A stretch of 61,812 nt of DNA, from the NCBI GenBank assembly GCA_022800525.1, contig JAAWQM010000009.1, forward strand, positions 1-61,812, in the 5' to 3' direction. A program made the position numbers and the translations under genes. The notes under the pieces are model-generated. The model saw nothing but the letters and a program-made list of their open reading frames with translations, ran no database searches and was not told the origin of the DNA. Of this stretch, positions 46,336 through 55,609 are shown in pieces (the first letter of the stretch is position 1; every line of letters begins with the position of its first letter). The DNA is from Oscillospiraceae bacterium (lineage in GTDB: Bacteria; Bacillota; Clostridia; Oscillospirales; Oscillospiraceae).

Positions 46336-49300
46336 ATGCTGCGCATATGGATGGGCCGGGCCAACACGGGCAAGTCGGCCCGGGTCCTGACGGAGATCAG
46401 GGAGAAGAGGGAGCCGGCCCTGCTGCTGGTGCCGGAACACGCCTCCCATGGCTCAGAGATGGACCTGTGCCGGGAGTGCGGACCCCAGGCGTCTCGGTAC
46501 GCGGAGGTGCTGAGCCTGCGGCAGCTGGCGAGCCGGGTGCTCAACGAGGTGGGCGGCGCGGTGGACGGGACTTTGGACGCGGGGGGCAAGCTGCTGATGA
46601 TGCAGCTTGCCCTGCGGGAGGTGCTGTCCCAGCTGACGGTCTACGCCAAGCCTTCCCGGCGGGCGCCCTTTTTGCAGGAGCTGGTGACGCTGTGCGACGA
46701 GCTGATCTCCTGCCGGGTGATGCCGGAGGACCTGGGGGATGTGGTGGGCGTACTGGAGGGCGTCAGCGGGGAGAAGGTACGGGACCTGTCCCTGATTTAC
46801 GCCGCCTACCTGTCCCGCCTGAACCAGGGCGGGGAGGACCGGCGGGATTTTATGGAAAAGCTGCTGGACCGGCTGGAGCGGTCGGAGTACGCCAAGGAAA
46901 AGAACATTTATCTGGACGGCTTCACCTATTTTACCGGACAGGAGCTGGAGGTCATCGCTATCCTGCTGCGGCAGGCGAAGTCGGTGACGGTGACACTGCT
47001 GGGGGACGACAGTGAGCTGGAGATCTTCCAGCAGGGGCTGCGGGCCAGGGGCTGCCTGGAGCGGCTGGCGGCGGACTGCGGCGTGGAGAGCCGGACGGAG
47101 ACGCTGCCCGTCAAGCCGCCGGAGACCGCGCTGGAGTATATGGCGAACCGTTTCTTCGGACCTGTTGAGAAATGGACAGGGAACTGCGGCGGTGTGGAGC
47201 TGGTGAAAGCGGAGAATATGTTCGCCGAAGTGGAGTACGTGGCCGCAAGAATACTGGAGCTGGTGCGGAAAGAGGGCTGCCGCTTTCGGGAGATCGGCGT
47301 GGCGGCCCGCAACCTGGACGAGTACGCCGCTACCATTGAGAACGTGTTCGAACGCTATGGCGTGCCAGTGTACCTCAGCCGCCGCAGCGATGTGCTGGAG
47401 AAGCCAGTGCTGAGTCTGCTGGCGGGGGCCCTGGACGCGGTGGCGGGGGGCTACGAGTACGAGGACATGTTCCGGTGGCTGAAAACCGGGCTGGCGGGGC
47501 TGTCGGACAGCGAGTGCGACCTGCTGGAGAATTACGTCATCACCTGGGACGTCCACGGGTCCATGTGGGTCCGGGACGAGGACTGGACCGCCAACCCGGA
47601 CGGCTGGCGGGAGGAGTTCACCGACGCCCAGCGGGAGCGCCTGGAGCAGATCAACGCCCTGCGCCGGCGGGCAGGAGGTCCGCTGGGGCGGCTGGCGAAG
47701 GGACTCAGGGAGTACGACTCTGCCCGAGAGAAGCTGACGGTGCTGTGGGTGTTTCTGGAGGAGCTGGGGCTGGCGGAGCAGCTGGCGCGGCGCACCGCGC
47801 GGCTGGAGGAGCTGGGAGAGCTCCAGCAGGCCAGGGAGTACGGCCAGCTGTGGGAGCTGCTGTGTGAGGTGATGGATCAGTCCGCCGCAATTCTGGGGGA
47901 CACGCCGCTGGATACGGAGGAGTTCGCGAGGCTCCTGCAGCTGGTGCTGACGCAGTATGATGTAGGTACGATCCCGGTGTCTCTGGACCAGGTCCAGGCC
48001 AGCCAGATCACCCGCAACGACCGTCACCGCATCCGGTGCCTGTTCCTTATGGGAGCCAACGACCATGTGCTGCCTGCTGTCCAGTCCAACATCGGGCTTC
48101 TGAGCCGGGAGGACCGGGAGCGCCTGCGGGAGCAGGGCATCGAGCTGGCTCCCAGCGGCATGGAGCTGTTCCACATTGAGCTGCAGAACCTCTACGCTGC
48201 CTTGGCCCAGCCCAGCCAGCGGCTGGTCGTGACATGGCCCGCGGCCGATCTGAACGGGACGCCGCTGCGGCCCTCCTTCGTGGTGGGCAGGATCAAGGCC
48301 CTGCTGCCGGAGGTGAGGGAGGTGGCTGTAGACGCCGCTGCCTGCCGTCTCACCGCGCCTGTTCCTGCTCTGGAGCTGGCGGGCGGAGAGCGGGGCGGGG
48401 CGCTGTGGAGCTATTTTGCCGGGGACGTGCGCTGGCGCGCGTCCCTGGACGCAATGGAGCGCGCCGCGGGGATGACCAGAGGCCGCCTCTCCCCAGCGGC
48501 GGTGAAAACCCTGTACGGCCACAGCTACCGGATGTCCGCCAGCCGCATCGACAAGGTCAGCTCCTGCCACTTCGCCTACTTCATGCAGTACGGCCTCCGG
48601 GCCAGGGAGCGGACGCCCGCCGGATTTGACGCTGTGCAGGTGGGCACCTTCCTCCACTATGTGCTGGAGCGGGTGACACGCGGGGCGATGGAGCGGGGCG
48701 GTTTTGCGGAGGTGGACAAGCGGACGCTGTCGCGGCTGACCGGCGGCGCCATTCAGGATTACATAAATTCCACCATGCCCGGCTTCGATAAGCGGGAGGA
48801 GCGGTTCAAGTACCTTTTCCGCCGCCTGCGCAAGACGGTGGGGACCATCATTGAAAATGTGGCCGACGAGCTGAGCTGCTCTGACTTTACGCCCATTGCG
48901 TTCGAGCTGGGGTTCGGCGAGGGGGAGGCTATGCCCGCTATCTCCATCCGGACTGGAGACGCGTCCCTGACCGTGTCGGGGAAGGTGGACCGGGTGGACG
49001 GCTGGCTGAAGGACGGCAAGCTGTACCTGCGGGTGGTGGACTACAAATCCGGCAAAAAGGCGTTCGATCTCAGCGACGTCCGCTATGGGCTGAACATCCA
49101 GATGCTGCTGTATCTTTTCGCCCTGGAGCGGGAGGGGAGGGCGTATTTCGGGAAGGAAGTGGTCCCGGCGGGGGTGCTGTACTTCCCGGCGCGGGACGTG
49201 CTGGTGGGCAAGGGCCGGGAGGCATCTCCGGAAGAGATCCGCGCCGCGCTGGACAAGGAGCTGCGCCGCACGGGGCTGGTGCTGTCCCGGCCGGAGGTTC

Positions 49301-49662
49301 TCCACGCCATGGAGCACAGCTCCCTGGAGGAATCCCGGTTCCTGCCGCTGAAGCTGACCCGGGGGACGGTCACCGGCGGGCTTGCCACCGCCGAGGAACT
49401 GGGGAAGCTGAGCAGGTATGTGGACAAGCTGCTGGAGGATATCGCCGGGGAGCTGAACGGGGGCAACATCGACGCGGACCCCTGCGGCAGCAGCGAGAAT
49501 GATAACGCCTGTACCTACTGTGAGTTTGCCTCCGCCTGCCATTTCGCGGATGGAGAGGGCGGAGACCATATGGAGATGATCTGCCCGGTGACGCCGGAGG
49601 AGTTCTGGGGCCAGGTGGATGAGGCCATCCGGAAGGGAGTGGGAAAATGGCCGTACAACTGA
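46336..49662 (+). CDS. addB: ATP-dependent nuclease subunit B
   Basis: Part of the AddAB helicase-nuclease that resects double-strand breaks and recognises Chi. The 1108 residues start with a P-loop-like GRANTGKSARVLTEI. The C-terminal RecB-type nuclease domain has KVDRVDGWLKDGKLYLRVVD and YKSGKKAFDLSDVRYGLNIQ with the catalytic Asp/Lys. Iron-sulfur cysteines are Cys744 and the cluster Cys1059, Cys1062 and Cys1068 (CTYCEFASAC), as in known AddB. Its end overlaps addA by 16 bases. Confidence 0.96.
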   Translation: MLRIWMGRANTGKSARVLTEIREKREPALLLVPEHASHGSEMDLCRECGPQASRYAEVLSLRQLASRVLNEVGGAVDGTLDAGGKLLMMQLALREVLSQLTVYAKPSRRAPFLQELVTLCDELISCRVMPEDLGDVVGVLEGVSGEKVRDLSLIYAAYLSRLNQGGEDRRDFMEKLLDRLERSEYAKEKNIYLDGFTYFTGQELEVIAILLRQAKSVTVTLLGDDSELEIFQQGLRARGCLERLAADCGVESRTETLPVKPPETALEYMANRFFGPVEKWTGNCGGVELVKAENMFAEVEYVAARILELVRKEGCRFREIGVAARNLDEYAATIENVFERYGVPVYLSRRSDVLEKPVLSLLAGALDAVAGGYEYEDMFRWLKTGLAGLSDSECDLLENYVITWDVHGSMWVRDEDWTANPDGWREEFTDAQRERLEQINALRRRAGGPLGRLAKGLREYDSAREKLTVLWVFLEELGLAEQLARRTARLEELGELQQAREYGQLWELLCEVMDQSAAILGDTPLDTEEFARLLQLVLTQYDVGTIPVSLDQVQASQITRNDRHRIRCLFLMGANDHVLPAVQSNIGLLSREDRERLREQGIELAPSGMELFHIELQNLYAALAQPSQRLVVTWPAADLNGTPLRPSFVVGRIKALLPEVREVAVDAAACRLTAPVPALELAGGERGGALWSYFAGDVRWRASLDAMERAAGMTRGRLSPAAVKTLYGHSYRMSASRIDKVSSCHFAYFMQYGLRARERTPAGFDAVQVGTFLHYVLERVTRGAMERGGFAEVDKRTLSRLTGGAIQDYINSTMPGFDKREERFKYLFRRLRKTVGTIIENVADELSCSDFTPIAFELGFGEGEAMPAISIRTGDASLTVSGKVDRVDGWLKDGKLYLRVVDYKSGKKAFDLSDVRYGLNIQMLLYLFALEREGRAYFGKEVVPAGVLYFPARDVLVGKGREASPEEIRAALDKELRRTGLVLSRPEVLHAMEHSSLEESRFLPLKLTRGTVTGGLATAEELGKLSRYVDKLLEDIAGELNGGNIDADPCGSSENDNACTYCEFASACHFADGEGGDHMEMICPVTPEEFWGQVDEAIRKGVGKWPYN

Positions 49663-52600
49663 CCAAAAGCCAACAGGCTGTGGTAAATGATACCGGCGGG
49701 CGCGTACTGGTTTCCGCCGCCGCAGGCAGCGGCAAGACCCGGGTGCTGGTGGACCGCCTGTTCCGCCGGGTGCTGGGGGAGGAGCAGGCCAGCATGGACG
49801 ACTTCCTTATCATCACCTATACCCGCGCCTCCGCCGCCGAGCTGCGGGAGCGCATCGCCCACGAGCTGAGCCAGCGCATGACCCAGAGCCCCGGCGACCG
49901 CCATTTGCAGCGGCAGCTGCTGTTGATTTATCAGGCGGACATCAAGACCATCGACTCCTTCTGTACCGCCCTGCTGCGGGAGAACGTCCACCTGCTGGAC
50001 CTGGGGGAAGGACAGGGGCTGTCCTCCGACTTCCGGGTACTGGACGAGAGCGAGGCGGAGCTGCTGCGCCGCCGGGTGCTGCCCCGGGTGCTGGAGGCGT
50101 TCTATACGGACATGACCCCGGGTCAGGTCCAGCTGGCGGACTGCTTCGGCTTCGGCCGGGACGACCGTGGGCTGGAGGAGCTGACGCTGGACCTCTATGG
50201 AAAAGTGCAGAGCCACGCCTATCCTGACCGCTGGCTGGAGGAGCAGAGAGCGGCATGGGCCAGCCTGCCGGAGGACATCGGGGAGACGGAATATGGCCAG
50301 GTCCTGCTGTCCGGCCTGGGCCGGAAGGTCCGGCACTGGGCGTCTGTTCTGCGCTCCAGCGTATCGGAGATGGCGGGGGACGGGGCGCTGCATAAGGCGT
50401 ACTCCGGATGCTTCCTGCAGGCCGCCGCTTCGCTGGATGCTTTCGCGGAAGGAACGGAAGCGGGCTGGGATGAGGCCGCCGCGCGGCGGGCCGCATTCCC
50501 CAGACTCACCGCCGCGCGGAAATGTGAGTCCCCGGAGCTGAAGGACAAGATGAAGAATGTGTGGAGCTGCTGCAAGAAGGAGGTGACCGCCGCCTGGACC
50601 ATTCTGGAGATCGGAGGCAGGGACGCAGGAGAGGACCTGCGCCGCTCCGCCCCGGCGATGGAGGCCCTGCTGGATCTGTGCATGGAATTCGGGCGGGCAT
50701 ACCAAAAGGAGAAACTGCGGCGCAACGCCACCGATTTCTCCGACCAGGAGCACTACGCCATCCGCCTGCTGCTTGGGGAGGACGGCCGGCCCACGCCTCT
50801 GGCGGCGGTGACGGCGGGACGCTACCGGGAGGTGATGGTAGACGAATACCAGGACACCAACCAGGTGCAGAACTGCATCTTTGACGCGGTATCCCGGAAC
50901 GGGCAGAACCTCTTTACCGTGGGGGACGTGAAGCAGTCCATCTACCGCTTCCGTCTGGCGGACCCCACGATCTTTCTGGAGAAATACCGCCTCTACCCGG
51001 ATGTGGAGCTGGCGGGAGACGGCAAGCCCCGGCGTATCCTGCTCAGTCAGAATTTCCGTTCCCGCCAACCGGTGCTGGACGCGGTGAATTTTGTCTTTGA
51101 GGCGGTCATGTCCCGGGAAATGGGCGAGATCGACTACGGCGAAGCGGAGCGCCTGAACTTCGGCGCGGACTACCTGCCGCCCCGTGAGGACTGTCAGGCG
51201 GAATTCCATCTGCTGGAGACGCCCCGGAACCAGCGGGGGGCGGCGGTCCGCGTCTCCAGCGCGCTGTTGGAGGCCCGGTTCGCGGCGGCGCGGATTGCCG
51301 GACTGCTGCGGGAGGGCTATCCCGTCACCGGGGAGGACGGGAGCCTGCGGCCCTGTACGCCGGAGGATATCGTGATTCTCATGCGTTCCCCCGGTCCCCG
51401 GCTGCGCCACTACGCCCGCGCCCTGGCGGAGCAAAACATTCCCTGCGCCATCCAAGAGGATGAGGACTTCTTCTCCGCCATGGAGGTGGCGGTGGTCTGC
51501 GCGCTTCTGCAAATTCTGGACAATCCCCGGCAGGACGTTCCACTGATTACCGTACTGCGCTCGCCCCTGATGGGCTTCTCGCCGGACCGTCTGGCGGTAA
51601 TCCGGGGCGAACACCCCTCCGGCGACTTCTACGAGGCGCTGGAGGCCAGCGGGGAGCCGGAGTGCGAGGCGTTCCTCAGACAGCTGGATGAGCTGCGGAG
51701 TCTGGCCAGGGACATGAGTATGCACCGGCTGATCTGGCGGCTGTACAACCAACTGAACGTGCTGGGGGTCTTTGGCGCCATGTCCAACGGGAAGCGCCGG
51801 AGGGAGAACCTGATCGCCCTCTATGAGCACGCCCGGGCTTTCGAGACGGCAGGGTACAAGGGCTTGTTCGCCTTCGTGTCCCATCTGCGCCGCCTGCTGG
51901 AGAGCGGGGAGCAGCCCGTCACCGCCACCGGCGACGCCGCCGGGGTGCGGATTATGAGTATCCACCGCTCCAAGGGGCTGGAATTTCCCATCGTTATCCT
52001 GGCGGACCTGAACAAAACGTTCAACAAGGCGGATCTGCAAACGCCGGTACTGGTCCATCCCAAGCTGGGGCTAGGGCCCATGTATATCGATCTGGACCGG
52101 CGGATTCGCTACGCCACCGCCGCGCGGGACGCGGTGTCCGGCATCATGAGCCGGGAGATGCGCTCCGAGGAGATGCGGGTGCTCTATGTCGGCATGACCC
52201 GCGCCAAGGAAAAGCTCATCATGACGGCTTCCATGTCTGGTGCGGCGGGAAAGCTGAAAACCCTGTCGGCTCTCTCTGCCCTCCCGGTTCCGCCGGAGAC
52301 GGTGGACAGCGCCAGGTCCATGGCGGAGTGGATTCTTCTGCCGCTTCTCCGGCGGCATGAGGCCGGGGAGCTGCGCGCCCTGGCGGGACAGGAGACCGGA
52401 AGCTGGGCCCTGCGGGAAGATACGCCCTGGATTGTGGAATATCACGACGGCGCATCCTATAGCGAGGCGCCGGTCCGGACCCCGGAGACAGACGGCGGCG
52501 CTGTTCCCAGCGTGGAGGCGCTGCCGGTGGACCGGGAAGCGCTGGACTTTGTCTATCCCTATCCGTCCGCCTGTACCGCGCCCACCAAGCTCACCGCCAC

Positions 52601-53207
52601 CCAGCTGAAGGGCCGGGAGAAGGACCGGGAAATTGCTGAGGAGACCGTCCAGCCCTATGCCCGCCAGACCTTTGCTGCGCCCCGGTTCCTTATGGGACAG
52701 CGGCCTCTGGACGGCGCTGAGAGGGGCACGGCGATCCATCTGGTGATGCAGCATGTGCCGCTGCAAGAGAAGGTGGATATCGAAGCGGTGGTTGAGGATC
52801 TGGTGGAGCGGCGGCTGCTGACCCAGGAACAGGCGGACGCTGTGCCGCAGGGGGTCATCCGGCGGTTTTTGGCCTCGCCCTTGGCGGAAGAGCTGCGGCA
52901 GGCGGAGGAGCTGCAGCGGGAGTACCGGTTCAGCTTCCTGGTCTCCGGCGGGGAGTATTTCCCCGGCCTGGACGGGGAGGAGGTCATGCTGCAGGGTGTG
53001 GTGGACCTGTTCGCAGTAAAGGACGGCGCGGTTACGGTAGTGGATTTCAAAACGGACTATGTGACTGCCGCGACCCTGCCGGAAAAGTTGGCGCTCTACT
53101 GTCCGCAGCTGACCGCCTACAGCACGGCGCTGGAGAAGATTCTGGGACTGCCCGTCAGAAAAAAAGTCCTCTATTTCTTCTCCGCCGGGCAGGCTGCAGA
53201 GGTCTGA
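49647..53207 (+). CDS. addA: ATP-dependent helicase/nuclease subunit A
   Basis: UvrD-like helicase with a RecB-type nuclease domain, partner of AddB. The 1186 residues show Walker A VSAAAGSGKTRVLVDR near residue 22, FLIITYTRASAAELRERI, Walker B VMVDEYQDTNQVQN, motif III GDVKQSIYRFRLADP, SQNFRSRQPV, IMSIHRSKGLEFPIVILADL and motif VI VGMTRAKEKLIM. The nuclease part ends with GTAIHLVMQHVP and LQGVVDLFAVKDGAVTVVDF followed by KTDYV. All motifs are intact. The length is normal. Confidence 0.97.
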   Translation: MAVQLTKSQQAVVNDTGGRVLVSAAAGSGKTRVLVDRLFRRVLGEEQASMDDFLIITYTRASAAELRERIAHELSQRMTQSPGDRHLQRQLLLIYQADIKTIDSFCTALLRENVHLLDLGEGQGLSSDFRVLDESEAELLRRRVLPRVLEAFYTDMTPGQVQLADCFGFGRDDRGLEELTLDLYGKVQSHAYPDRWLEEQRAAWASLPEDIGETEYGQVLLSGLGRKVRHWASVLRSSVSEMAGDGALHKAYSGCFLQAAASLDAFAEGTEAGWDEAAARRAAFPRLTAARKCESPELKDKMKNVWSCCKKEVTAAWTILEIGGRDAGEDLRRSAPAMEALLDLCMEFGRAYQKEKLRRNATDFSDQEHYAIRLLLGEDGRPTPLAAVTAGRYREVMVDEYQDTNQVQNCIFDAVSRNGQNLFTVGDVKQSIYRFRLADPTIFLEKYRLYPDVELAGDGKPRRILLSQNFRSRQPVLDAVNFVFEAVMSREMGEIDYGEAERLNFGADYLPPREDCQAEFHLLETPRNQRGAAVRVSSALLEARFAAARIAGLLREGYPVTGEDGSLRPCTPEDIVILMRSPGPRLRHYARALAEQNIPCAIQEDEDFFSAMEVAVVCALLQILDNPRQDVPLITVLRSPLMGFSPDRLAVIRGEHPSGDFYEALEASGEPECEAFLRQLDELRSLARDMSMHRLIWRLYNQLNVLGVFGAMSNGKRRRENLIALYEHARAFETAGYKGLFAFVSHLRRLLESGEQPVTATGDAAGVRIMSIHRSKGLEFPIVILADLNKTFNKADLQTPVLVHPKLGLGPMYIDLDRRIRYATAARDAVSGIMSREMRSEEMRVLYVGMTRAKEKLIMTASMSGAAGKLKTLSALSALPVPPETVDSARSMAEWILLPLLRRHEAGELRALAGQETGSWALREDTPWIVEYHDGASYSEAPVRTPETDGGAVPSVEALPVDREALDFVYPYPSACTAPTKLTATQLKGREKDREIAEETVQPYARQTFAAPRFLMGQRPLDGAERGTAIHLVMQHVPLQEKVDIEAVVEDLVERRLLTQEQADAVPQGVIRRFLASPLAEELRQAEELQREYRFSFLVSGGEYFPGLDGEEVMLQGVVDLFAVKDGAVTVVDFKTDYVTAATLPEKLALYCPQLTAYSTALEKILGLPVRKKVLYFFSAGQAAEV

Positions 53208-53359
53208 TTGGCCTGCTAATAATGCAAACTAACCAGGATATCCACAAATTCAAACATTTCCCTTGCGTTTTTCCAAAAAAAGGTGTAAGCTGGATAACAG
53301 ATACTTTGTGTGCGATGATCCTTCAGGAAAAATACGTATGAAAGAGAGGCGGCAGGAAT

Positions 53360-53848
53360 ATGTTTTCCGTAGGGGACAAGGTAGCCCACCCGATGCATGG
53401 GGCGGGCGTGATTGATGAGATTGTCAGGGAGACGGTGGCTGGTTCCACGCAGGATTATTATGTGTTCCATATGCCCGTTGGCGGGCTTGTGCTGAAGATC
53501 CCCACCGCTTCTAGCGAAATGGTGGGTCTGCGGGGCATCTGGGAAGCGGCGCAGTCGCTCCAGCTGCTCCGGGAGCTGCCGCTGCTGAAGGCGGAGTCCT
53601 TCCATGGAAGCTGGAACCAGCGTAACCGGGACACCATGGAGAAGCTGAAAAGCGGCGACCTCTATCAGGTGGCCCAGGTCATCAAGAACCTGATGCAGCG
53701 GGACAATGATAAGGGTCTCTCTACCGGGGAGCGGAAGATGCTCCGCACGGCCAAGCAGATTCTGATTACCGAGATGGTCCTGTCGATCGGGGAGGACTAC
53801 AGGCAGATTGAGGAGCGGGTCAATTTGTCGATTTCAGGAGGGACGTGA
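53360..53848 (+). CDS. CarD-family transcriptional regulator
   Basis: RNA polymerase-binding protein of the CarD/CdnL/TRCF-RID type, 162 residues. The N-terminal Tudor-like domain is MFSVGDKVAHPMHGAGVIDE, then TQDYYVFHMPVGGLVLKIPT. The C-terminal helical domain has GDLYQVAQVIKNLM, GLSTGERKMLRTAKQIL and TEMVLSIGED. These proteins stabilise open complexes or interact with polymerase, in clostridia often just before ispD, as here. It has a 150-base AT-rich gap upstream with a weak promoter-like TTGCGT and TAAGCT. Confidence 0.93.
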   Translation: MFSVGDKVAHPMHGAGVIDEIVRETVAGSTQDYYVFHMPVGGLVLKIPTASSEMVGLRGIWEAAQSLQLLRELPLLKAESFHGSWNQRNRDTMEKLKSGDLYQVAQVIKNLMQRDNDKGLSTGERKMLRTAKQILITEMVLSIGEDYRQIEERVNLSISGGT

Positions 53849-53852
53849 TCGC

Positions 53853-54590
53853 ATGGGGCTTTTTTCGAGGCTGTTCCGCAGGGACGTAAGGGAGGAGCAT
53901 CCCTTTTGCAGCGTTATCATCGCCGCTGCCGGTTCCTCCAGCCGCATGGGCGGCGGGAATAAGCTGATGCAGCCCATCGACGGCATCCCTGTGCTGGCCC
54001 GCACTCTGGTGGCGGTGGACGAGGCGTCCCTGGCGGATGAAATCGTGGTGGCCGCCAGGGAGGAGGATCTGCTGGCCTTCGGGGAGCTGTGCAAGGTCTA
54101 TGCCATCTCCAAGCCGGTGAAGATCGTCCGGGGCGGGACCACCCGGCTGGAGTCCGTCTACCGGGCGTCTCTGGAGTGCCGGGATGACGCGGCGTTCCTG
54201 GCGGTCCATGACGGGGCGCGGCCTCTGGCCACGCCGGAGCTCATTGACCGCGTGATTACGCTGGCCTACCGTACCAACGCGGCCGCGCCTGGCGTACCGG
54301 TAAAGGATACCATCAAGGTCGTCCGGGACGGCAAGGTGGAGAGCACCCCGCCCAGAGAGACCCTGCAAGCCATCCAGACGCCCCAGGTGTTTGACGCGGC
54401 CTTGCTGCGCGGGGCGCTCCAGGCCGCCGTGACGGTGGGCGAGGAGGTTACGGACGACTGCTCCGCTGTGGAAAGGCTTGGTAAGGAGATTTACTTGACA
54501 GACGGCTCCTATGAAAATATCAAGATTACCACGCCGGAGGACCTGCTTCTGGCGGAAGAGCTGCTCAGCCGGAGGGAGGATGAGGAATGA
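53853..54590 (+). CDS. ispD: 2-C-methyl-D-erythritol 4-phosphate cytidylyltransferase
   Basis: Third step of the MEP isoprenoid pathway. The 245 residues begin with a short tail, then [20 protein letters not shown] with the CTP loop. [48 protein letters not shown] and [11 protein letters not shown] follow, and [10 protein letters not shown] is near the end. The ATG lies ten bases after AGGAGGG and four bases after the CarD gene. ispF overlaps its end by 4 bases. Confidence 0.96.
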   Translation: MGLFSRLFRRDVREEHPFCSVIIAAAGSSSRMGGGNKLMQPIDGIPVLARTLVAVDEASLADEIVVAAREEDLLAFGELCKVYAISKPVKIVRGGTTRLESVYRASLECRDDAAFLAVHDGARPLATPELIDRVITLAYRTNAAAPGVPVKDTIKVVRDGKVESTPPRETLQAIQTPQVFDAALLRGALQAAVTVGEEVTDDCSAVERLGKEIYLTDGSYENIKITTPEDLLLAEELLSRREDEE

Positions 54591-55066
54591 GCGTTCCAAG
54601 GATCGGCTATGGCTACGACGTCCACCGCCTGGCGGAGGGCCGCGCTCTGGTGCTGGGCGGCGTTACGATTCCCTTTGAGAAGGGGCTGCTGGGCCACTCC
54701 GATGCGGACGTGCTGCTCCACGCGTTGATGGACGCGCTGCTGGGAGCTGCGGCGCTGGGGGATATCGGACATCTGTTCCCTGATACGGATGAGCGGTACA
54801 GAGGCGCGGACAGCCGCCGTCTGCTGCGGCGGGTGGCTGCGGTACTGGCGGAGAACGGTTTTTCCATCGGCAATGTGGACGTCACCCTGGTGGCCCAGCG
54901 GCCTAAGATTGCTCCCTATGTCCAGCGGATGCGGGAAAATATCGCCGAAGATTTATCGGCGCCTCTGAGTGCGGTAAGCGTCAAAGCGACTACCGAGGAG
55001 CGCCTGGGCTTCACTGGTTCCGGTGAAGGGATGTCGGCTCACGCGGCGGCGCTGGTTTTCCAGTGA
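54587..55066 (+). CDS. ispF: 2-C-methyl-D-erythritol 2,4-cyclodiphosphate synthase
   Basis: Fifth step of the MEP pathway. The 159 residues are typical: [20 protein letters not shown] with metal ligands Asp and His, [33 protein letters not shown] and [20 protein letters not shown]. It starts inside the ispD stop (ATGA). Confidence 0.97.
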   Translation: MSVPRIGYGYDVHRLAEGRALVLGGVTIPFEKGLLGHSDADVLLHALMDALLGAAALGDIGHLFPDTDERYRGADSRRLLRRVAAVLAENGFSIGNVDVTLVAQRPKIAPYVQRMRENIAEDLSAPLSAVSVKATTEERLGFTGSGEGMSAHAAALVFQ

Positions 55067-55217
55067 AGCAGGGCGATGGAATGCTTGGCTCTGTCCAAAT
55101 CCGCCAGAGACGCTGTCCCCGGACCCTGCCGCGCTTGCTGAAAAGCGGCTCTGAACGATGGAGGCGTGTTCGCAGGCGGCATCCAGCGACTGTGAATACA
55201 GCTCTTTCATATGCGTC

Positions 55218-55250
55218 AGCCCCTTCCGGTTGCAGGAGGGGGCTTTTGTT
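55218..55250 (+). terminator. Terminator after ispF
   Basis: AGCCCCTTCC pairs with GGAGGGGGCT, with a seven-base loop and TTTTGTTTT after it. It lies 150 bases past the ispF stop. Confidence 0.78.
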
Positions 55251-55310
55251 TTCCCCGGCTATCACCATTCCTTCCGGCCTACATAGACTGAAAGCAGGGA
55301 GGCGGTGGCA

Positions 55311-55565
55311 TTGCCATACTATCTGTTGCTGAGCCGCTCCATCACCCACGCCCAGCGTATGAGCCGTATCCTGGAACGGGCGGGGATCACCGCCCGGTTC
55401 TTCCGTCCGCCCATGGGACTGACGGACCGGGGATGCAGCTACGCTGTGCGCGTCAACGCGGAAAGTCTGAATGCCGCGATGGAGCAGCTGCGGGCCGAAG
55501 GCCTTCTGCCCATGCGGGTTTTCCGAGCGGAGACCGATGGGACATTCAGCGAAATGACTATATAA
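55311..55565 (+). CDS. DUF3343 putative Se/S carrier-like protein
   Basis: A small protein of 84 residues: PYYLLLSRSITHAQRMSRIL, ERAGITARFFRPPMGLTDRG and CSYAVRVNAESLNAAMEQLR match DUF3343. Family members often adjoin cysteine desulfurases and selenium-handling genes, and carry one conserved Cys (here in GCSYAV). TTG was chosen as start because GGAGG is eight bases before it; a GTG two codons upstream is only two bases from that site. The cysteine desulfurase follows within 45 bases. Confidence 0.85.
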   Translation: MPYYLLLSRSITHAQRMSRILERAGITARFFRPPMGLTDRGCSYAVRVNAESLNAAMEQLRAEGLLPMRVFRAETDGTFSEMTI

Positions 55566-55609
55566 GCGGGAGGGCCTTCTGGCCCTCCCATTTAACAGGA
55601 GGAAGCTTC

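Noticed and set aside
46453-49569. A 1038-residue open frame on the minus strand across addB
   Set aside because: Antisense shadow of addB with His/Gln/Leu-rich sequence typical of such frames. The same holds for the long minus frames over addA, galT and the DUF4317 gene, and for the plus frame over the M3-like peptidase.
53226-53605. Minus-strand frame of 129 residues across the CarD gene start
   Set aside because: Overlaps a clear CarD protein and the gap before it; the sequence is not protein-like.
54953-55210. Minus-strand frame of 85 residues starting MKELYSQSLDAACE after a fair ribosome site
   Set aside because: The first 45 residues look plausible, but more than a third of it overlaps the end of ispF and no terminator or promoter fits. 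It might be a decayed gene; evidence is too thin to list.
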